The position numbers and the translations under genes are program-made. From Isoetes taiwanensis (taxonomy: Eukaryota > Streptophyta > Lycopodiopsida > Isoetales > Isoetaceae), in contig JAJEKV010000017.1 of assembly GCA_021234155.1 (NCBI GenBank), forward strand, positions 11,599,525 to 11,663,524: 64,000 nucleotides of DNA. Reading direction: 5' to 3'. The notes beneath the pieces are model-generated. The model did not search any database. It worked only from the letters and a program-made list of their open reading frames with translations, and was not told the DNA's origin. The stretch's first letter is position 1; the number at the start of each line of letters is the position of its first letter. Below, piece after piece: positions 57,521 through 64,000 of the stretch.

Positions 57521-58100
57521 CCATCTTGAATAAATTTACACCAACGCCTATCAAACCAATGATTAAGCCAAGATCCGCAAGTCTAGAGACCCTAAAACAA
57601 GATTGCAAAACAAAAAACCAGAACATGTAAAAATACCACGCAAAGACTTATATTCCATTAGAGTATCAATATGAAGATCTCCAATGCCTTTGACCTCATG
57701 ACTTATCACCAAGCAATACAAGCTTTGGAATAGAAAGTGGGCGATAATTCTTTAACCAAAGGCTTATGGAATGTCATATGTTGTGTGGCACCTGAATCAA
57801 CAATCATGGAAACAACAGCCTCAGTAGAAAAGCGGCTTCAAAGCTTCATCACATGCAATACTAGCATGTTCATCTCCAATAGGAGGTCCATCTCAAATTG
57901 CCCAAGTAAAGCTTTATGCGCGCTGCTCACAAAAACATTTGTAATAACACCCGCTTTCACATGATTTGGCTTTTTACAATAGGCACAAATAGTCTCGATT
58001 TAGGTTGCTCAAGGCTAGCCAACCGTTGATTACCACCACCACGACCCTACCAAGCGCCCACCACCACGACTCCGCCTAGTATGGCGCAGAATAAAAGCCT
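57521..58100 (-). pseudogene. Copia element F: zinc knuckle and protease
   Basis: The zinc knuckle start CAYCKKPNHVKAG is at about 57995-57955. The protease motif MIVDSGATQHMTFHK is at about 57812-57765 and keeps the D-S-G triad. Frame changes separate the two. Confidence 0.75.
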
Positions 58101-58319
58101 TTTCATCTTCTCGACCTCATTTCTTACTATCAACAATTAAAGCTTGATCGCCTTGCATAGATTGCCGCTTGTAATTTTCGTACTCGCCTTTTAAAGAGCT
58201 CGATCTAAGGTCATAGATTTTTGTTGGTTAGAACTATCGTAAGAGTCTCAAGCTCTTCCGCATGGATTCCGTGAAAATGGACATGTTGATCATGCGGAAT
58301 ACTAGCACCAACTGTGGGA

Positions 58320-58823
58320 AGGTTCTTCACAAGCTTTAAATTTATCCACATGTTCGGCCAAACGAATCATTCAAACGATATTGCAATGATGTAAGATCCT
58401 TTTAAGAGACTAAGCACTTCATTCATAGTCTTCTTCATATAAGTTTTTTCTAAATACTTCCATACTTCACTAGAAGTAACAAAATCCTTAGCACCCATTA
58501 AAATAGATTCTTTGAGTGCATAGAGAATCGATGCTGGAGCTGTTTGATCTTTTTCATTCCAATCATCTACATCCTTAACCCAAGCATCATTATGCAGCAC
58601 CGTTCTGAACAAGATTGCTAGTAAGTGCGTCAACCGGCTGCACTGGAGGAAGATTATTCCCGGTCACAATTCCAAAAATCTTTTCGCTTTGCAGGACGAG
58701 CTCCATCTTGATCTTCCAAGCTGGATATCTAGCTCCAGAAAAAACATACAAAGTTTTCGTCCCAGTGAGCCCTCGAAAATTCCCAACTGCTCCAGAACCA
58801 GATGCAAGCTTTGATACGATGTT
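58320..58823 (-). pseudogene. Copia element F: gag (decayed)
   Basis: The gag body has DDWNEKDQTAPASILYAL, ILMGAKDFVTSSEVWKYLE and MNEVLSLLKGSYI (58570-58380), typical of plant copia gag with its 'WxxL' segment. The N-terminal part is frameshifted near 58630. Confidence 0.75.
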
Positions 58824-59300
58824 GAACTTGCTAGTTTACTAAGAAAACACAAGAGAGAGAGGTATGCACCACAAAAGAAGACACATGTATTGAATGATTA
58901 ATGTTACAATATATAGATACCATAAAATGTATTTTCTATGGAAAAAGGTGAAAGCTAAAAGTAGCTACGTTGCCTTTCTAGAAAAGCACGCTGCATTAGA
59001 ATAGGCAGCCTCGCTAACACCAACAAGCCTTTGCTTGCAAAGGGTAGCCGGGTCTGTCGAATTGGGGATGTCACAAGCTCTGCATTTTGGCACAAATTGA
59101 AAAACGCTAGCTATCACACAATTGGAACTGCGGCAACTGGAGCACATTATCGCTTTCACATCCATCCTTTAGGATCAAGAGGAATTGTTGTAGAATACAT
59201 CCAGCTGCATAGATGCAAAAACAGAGAGAAAAGAATGGCCTTTTCGTATTTTGGCATCCACTGGATCGAATTTGCAAAAACAGAGGTTTGAGGTGGATCG
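58824..59300 (-). mobile_element. Copia element F: primer site and probable 5' LTR
   Basis: At 58808-58828 the plus strand reads AGCTTTGATACGATGTTG, the reverse complement of a slightly altered TGGTATCAGAGCT primer site. It is followed (plus) by TGTTGAACTTGCTAG, which would be the LTR end. The LTR outer limit was not found; 59300 is arbitrary. Confidence 0.5.
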
Positions 59301-61980
59301 CGGCTCCGAGACGTTTTCTTGGCTAGGCTTAATACAGCGCAAACGTTTTCTACAGCGATGCCACATATTGCTCACTGCTTTGGGTTGACACATAGGTGAA
59401 TATGGAGAAGGCATTCTATGTCCTCATTCCATGTCTAAACACCTGGTAAGTTAAATGGCACCACCGGTACTTTTCTTACACCTCTGCTTCCGCGCCATCT
59501 AATTTTAGGATCCGGAGGTGTGGAACTTGCAGTCAAGATGAATTAGTTCATGTATATGTCCTTAGATTCTTTTTTCAGCAGGACATAAGAACACAGTTTT
59601 CTATTTGATCTTCCTCAAGGTTTGCTACGAAATGTCTTCCAACTTATAGAGTTTGTGAGAAATTGAGGTTAAATGGCATCTGGCAGATTGCTTACGTTAT
59701 ATGTCTAAAGAGGAAGGTTGATAGGTGGTTGGCGTTGAATGAGGAGGTCCCAAGGAGGCTTTCAAAGAAGGCGTTGTTTTTCCCTTTAGATCCCAGTCTG
59801 TAGCATGCCAAATCTTGTTCTATCACCACCAGAGCGTGGCTTTCATCCGCTATGGAGAGGAGTCTAAGAAAATGAAGAAATTTTTTACTTAGCCATATTC
59901 AATTCTAAATGGAATTCTGCTCTGCAACTTGGTGGGTCTCTTTAGACTGCATAGACTTCCATTTAGATAGCAAAACTTGGAACTGCATTTAGAGTTGCTG
60001 CAAACTTGCAAGACAAGGCAGAGTTGCTGCAAACTTGCAAAACAAGGCAGAGAGAATGCAGGTTTATTCATATTTGCAAACTAGCTCGTGGTTTCTCCTA
60101 TCTAAAACATGTTAGAGGATGTATTATGTTTAATACGCTTTAGTAGATATAGAAGATGTGCACTAGGTTCTAGATACTTGGTTGAAAACCATGAGGCATT
60201 TTCAAATTTGGATGCAAGTAGATTGGATTGACTGTTCTAAAGATATTTATTATACTACATAGTATGCAGCAGATATCTTATATTAACACTATATTCACCA
60301 TGCTTGAATTCTCCTAGTCTTGCCAAGCTTCAAAATTTGGGATTGATTTGTTCCAATCATCATGTTTACAAGAATATCCATACAACAAATCAATTGAACA
60401 GAGTTCCTCTAGATATTAGAGGCAAGGTGTCAATATATGTTGAAGATTTAGCAAATGCAGACTGTCGGAAAGACCCAACATGAATTTTAATACTGGACAA
60501 AGAAAGACCCAACATGAATTTCAATACTTGACAACGAAGTACGTGAACATATTTATGGAAAGAAGTGGTTCTTGAACACCAAAAAAATTATCAAGGTTAT
60601 GAAATGGGTATGATTAAAATCCGAAATGATAAAAAGAAACATATCTTATTGAATGAATATGCTCCACCATACAAACATGCATGCAGCATACTAACATGTG
60701 TCAAGGGATGCATTTTCTTTGTAAGAAATTCAAAATGAAACAAAATTACGTAGTTCTAACCTAACTCAGATCATGTAGATCTCATATTGCAAAGCAAACA
60801 CAACTCTTCAAGTACATTATAAATGTAGAACAATATATTTTAACGGAAGCATTAAAGTTTATAGACTACACAAATATTAGGATAATTTATATCTTTATTT
60901 TCAATCTTTATGGGTTTTCTTTTAATATTGAATGTGAGCCGTGGATCTGGAGCATATGCTCTGTATGATACTAGATCAACGGCCAAAGATCTTTTGATAA
61001 AAAAATGGTGTGCCACTTTCTAAGGTCTCGATTGAACATATGGTTGGCGTAAAACTATATTTTATTAAACTTCAGATAAGATCATTACATCACATATCTT
61101 TATGCTCAAACCACAAGAGACGATTACAACAGAGTGGAGACATCATATGAGCAAGCAAAGAGCGTGCAATCGAAAGTCGCGGCATGCTCCTCCATTCTGG
61201 CAGGAGACGAATACCTCCATTCTGTCTCACTTCCCTTGCATTCCAGCAAGAGAACCACCCTGCGATCTGAAATAGTGTTCCATCCCTTTTGCCCAAGTTG
61301 GAGCACGTTCTTGAACTTGATCCCGAACCTGCTCTTCAAAAGCATCCACTAAACTATTGTCCAGCGACAAAGCGAGAGCATTCTCCCAAAGGGTGCTTCC
61401 CGCTACCGATCGATGTAGAGCACCGCAAATTTTAGCAAATGAACCTTTATCGGGCTTGAAATTCTAGCCAAGATATAAAGAATGAAGCTTAAACTAGAAA
61501 GCTGGAAACTTGGAGATCAAAGGGAAGAAAACCCAGAATGAACAGACTTGCTCTAGCTTTTTGCTGCAAAATAAAGGCCATCGCCCAGAGGAAACTACTG
61601 AGAATTGTGAAACCAAACAACCACAGTGCAAATATAAACAGTTTGCAGACAGGGAGAAGGAATAGATGTCGGGCTTCAAAGAAGAAAGCTCCTTCACCCC
61701 TTGCCATTTCAATCAAGATGCAACAGCCCGCCAGCGGTCTTCCAAGGCAACCGATCATGTGAACATTCAGAATTTCCATATCCAGACATTGGACTTGCCC
61801 AAAAAAATGCATATACTTTCCTTCTTGACATCTATACGTCTTTAAGCTGTTCAAATCCCTCCAAAAATACAAATTTTGATATGATACGGCCCTAAAATCT
61901 TAGTCCAAACCATTGCAAGAAGCTCTCCCAAAATTATGGAACTCAAATATTGCAGGTAGGGCAAAAATTTTGCCCAACGG
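59301..61980. other. No gene recognised; two short tandem duplications
   Basis: Mostly AT-rich. At 59992-60052 a 30-bp unit (GAGTTGCTGCAAACTTGCAA, then GACAAGGCA) occurs twice. At 60468-60535 a 36-bp unit (AAAGACCCAACATGAATTT) occurs twice. Overlapping short frames at 61090-61350 and 61490-61900 have no recognised motif. Confidence 0.45.
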
Positions 61981-61984
61981 ATGT

Positions 61985-62143
61985 GTGGTGAGTTGGTATA
62001 GGCCTAGTAATGCCAAAAAGAATTGTTCACTTGGTCATGGGTTCAAACCTTGCCAATATCTCTTATCTTTGGGAGTTGGTTACTAGGGGTATACGATGAT
62101 GATCCCCGACGTGGTAGAACTTAAAAGCCTATACATGTCCTCC
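61985..62143 (+). repeat. Possible tRNA-derived SINE head
   Basis: GTGGTGAGTTGGTATAGG (about 61986-62003) resembles an A-box region, and CATGGGTTCAAACCTTG (about 62036-62052) fits a B-box, with a spacing near 35 bases. This is the usual layout of plant tRNA-derived SINEs. A body follows to the LTR at 62144. Confidence 0.4.
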
Positions 62144-62795
62144 TGATACGGCACTAGCTTGGGGGATTTGCAGAGACAAACACATAGGCAAGGGCTTTGG
62201 ATGAATATTTTGATTGATTGTTTAAACCTTAGGAGTTTTAAATTATAACTTATATAAGAAGGGAATCATTGAAACGTTAAATGTTTTAAACAAAGGAACC
62301 ATTGAAATAATGAAACGTAAAAAGTTAATGAAAAAAAGTAGCGACCAGCGGCAGCTGAAATAGCCGACCATTGTAGCTGGCCGGATTGTGGGAAAAGGGC
62401 TCCGGATCTGTCAAAAAAGGTAAAGAAAAAGTCCAAATTTAGTTATGCAATACCTTTTAGAATAGTATAAGAAGTATAATCGACGAGCTGAATTGAGGGA
62501 AGCCTGAAGAGTTTACATGTGATAGAAGTCTGATTGATGTAGAACCTCTGATAATTTGTGCTTGAATTGAGTGCCTTCTTTAATTCTAGAGAATCCAGAG
62601 TCCCCGAGGGTCATGCCCCGGTTGGTTAGCGCACTCTCGGGAATTGGGAAGAGTTTGAGGCCAGTCTTGCCGTGTTTGCAAATCAGAGCCCGGTTGGGTG
62701 GAGAAGTTGTGCCGAAAGATCTTATCTGGAGATTCCAGGTTGTTTTGACTAACCGTGATTGTAAGTTTTACAGACAGAGACGACCGTTTGTATCA
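62144..62795 (+). repeat. 5' LTR of gypsy element E
   Basis: Begins TGATACGGCAC and ends TTTGTATCA, so the ends are short inverted repeats (TGATAC / GTATCA). Length is 652 bp. It is followed after two bases by TGGTATCAGAG (62798-62808), an initiator-Met primer site. Confidence 0.8.
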
Positions 62796-62833
62796 ATTGG
62801 TATCAGAGATGTGACATCCTAAGATCCTGTGAA

Positions 62834-63680
62834 ATGGCCCAGAACAAATATAATCTTCCTGTAGCTCAGCATAATCGGGCTATGAATGTTGCTGCGCAGA
62901 TTGCAGTTCAGATTGGCATGCCTACATCTGCCAGTTTTGAGGAAAATCAAAGGAAACTTGAATATGTAGCAATTCTGTATGGGTATTTGCCAGACATATT
63001 ACAACAGCCTCCTTTGCCTGCAAGTATGCCACCAGTTACTCCACCACCACCTGATTCTCCTACTGCAGCCTTCAATTCCAGAACTGGTCATATTAAATGG
63101 TTGGAGAAAGTAGAGGGAATGCCGTCCTATGCAGGAGATACCAGCAGTTCTAGGATTCCTGGCAAGTTGGGAAAGTTTCTTTGAAAGAGTCAAAGCTACG
63201 GAGGAACAGAAACTGCAAGCCATGGACAAATATTTAACCGATGTAGCCGAATATCGTGGGCAAGAAGAACTAAGAAATTGTTACCTGAGATAAAAACCTG
63301 AGCAGCTTTTAGAAAAGCATTCGAATCGCACAATTTGCATGCAAATTATTATCCAGATCTTAAAAGACAGTGGGATCTTTTTAAGCAAGGGGAACATGAA
63401 TTGGTACATCATTTTTACTCCAAGTTCTCCTATTTAGCTGACATGGGAGAATTACAGCCGGAGGGCTATCCGAAAGTGAAATGACGCGAAAATTTGTAGC
63501 CGACTACGAGATCCATTATATGCAGAGTTGTGTTTTGCAGAGCCATCGACTATTGATGAAGCAGTGCAAAAGGCTGAAGCTGCAGAGATGAAACTCAATC
63601 CTAGTATAATGCGGTATGATATCCGGGAGGGGTACCCTCAAAAGAAGAACTTTAAGCCGATAATGGCAAGGTAACCGAAA
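62834..63680 (+). pseudogene. Element E gag (frameshifted)
   Basis: Start at ATG 62834 (MAQNKYNLPVAQHNRAMNV), 25 bases after the primer site. A Pro-rich segment (PASMPPVTPPPPD) is followed by IKWLEKVEGMPSYAG. The frame shifts near 63150 and continues SWESFFERVKATEEQKLQAM, then again to AFRKAFESHNLHANYYPDLK, QGEHELVHHFYSKFSYLADM, and later DEAVQKAEAAEMKLNP. The pattern fits a retrotransposon gag capsid. It is followed by a zinc knuckle. Confidence 0.75.
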
Positions 63681-63705
63681 AGAGAGAATAAGAGGTATCG
63701 AGTAA

Positions 63706-63981
63706 GTGCCTTGCTTTGGTAATGATGAAACCCGCACGGCGGGAAGCAATGGAGAACGCGGGATGGCCAAAGGGCGTGCAAAAAGCAAAAGCACCTCCGG
63801 AGGATGTTTTATATGTGGAGGTCCTCACTATAAGAATCAATGTCCAAAAGTTATATCCAAAGAAGATCCCGGCAACCAAAGGAGGATACTGAAGCAAAAG
63901 CCCCAACATCTACGCAGATTGCCCATGTTCGTGTTGCGTAAGAAGTTTAAAAAAAAGTTCCCCGAAAAGTTCCCACGCTAA
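63706..63981 (+). pseudogene. Element E gag C-terminus with zinc knuckle
   Basis: A Gly/Lys/Arg-rich stretch precedes CFICGGPHYKNQC (about 63808-63846). The spacing is C-x2-C-x3-H-x4-C, one residue shorter than the usual C-x2-C-x4-H-x4-C. It is basic downstream (KKFKKKFPEKF). The pol region would lie beyond the window. Confidence 0.75.
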
Positions 63982-64000
63982 GTTTGACAAAGAAAAAGGC

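Noticed and set aside
59031-59291. 86-codon plus-strand open frame
   Set aside because: No motif, no splice or promoter context, and it overlaps the probable LTR of copia element F.

Overview
The window is nuclear DNA of a land plant with a large, transposon-rich genome. The evidence is a single intron-rich plant gene (VPS45), surrounded by plant-type Ty3/gypsy, Ty1/copia, CACTA and Mutator-like (MULE) sequences. I cannot fix the lineage. The long TE-filled intron and the SWIM-type MULE would suit a gymnosperm, fern or lycophyte, but that is a guess. No rRNA, bacterial or CRISPR feature was seen.

Layout. 1-1000: end of an LTR of family 'G' (TGTGAC...GTCACA, initiator-Met primer site). 2620-17285: a decayed plus-strand gypsy element 'A', split by a complete minus-strand relative 'C' (6382-16482, two 1.92-kb LTRs, ATACT target duplication). 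17290-20770: a CACTA transposase remnant (minus) interrupted by a gypsy fragment 'B'. 22280-26452: gypsy element 'D' (plus), followed head-on by a minus gypsy integrase fragment and a minus G-LTR fragment (to 27674). 28946-29373: a foldback MITE. 30275-38080: VPS45 on the minus strand, 13 exons predicting 564 aa, with a dead copia element in intron 11. 40583-49724: a 9.1-kb MULE with a 10-bp target duplication. 50480-51200: an ABCC-type ABC transporter pseudogene. 52002-53589: a complete G LTR next to a GATA microsatellite. 56480-58824: a decayed minus-strand copia 'F'. 62144 to the end: 5' LTR and gag of another gypsy element 'E'.

Genes working together. VPS45 is the only clear host gene and reads as intact. 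In gypsy family A-D an RNase H domain lies between protease and reverse transcriptase, in addition to the usual post-RT region; the order is the same in all copies. The MULE is the most unusual object. It carries a frameshifted SWIM-zinc-finger MULE transposase, a one-finger C2H2 protein, and two divergent copies of an unrecognised small protein in opposite orientation. Arrays of the inverted motif GTGATTCC...GGAATCAC lie upstream of all four genes and form the element's ends. Two further blocks of GTATTTATAC-type repeats lie inside. The arrangement suggests, but does not prove, shared regulation or transposase binding through one repeated motif.
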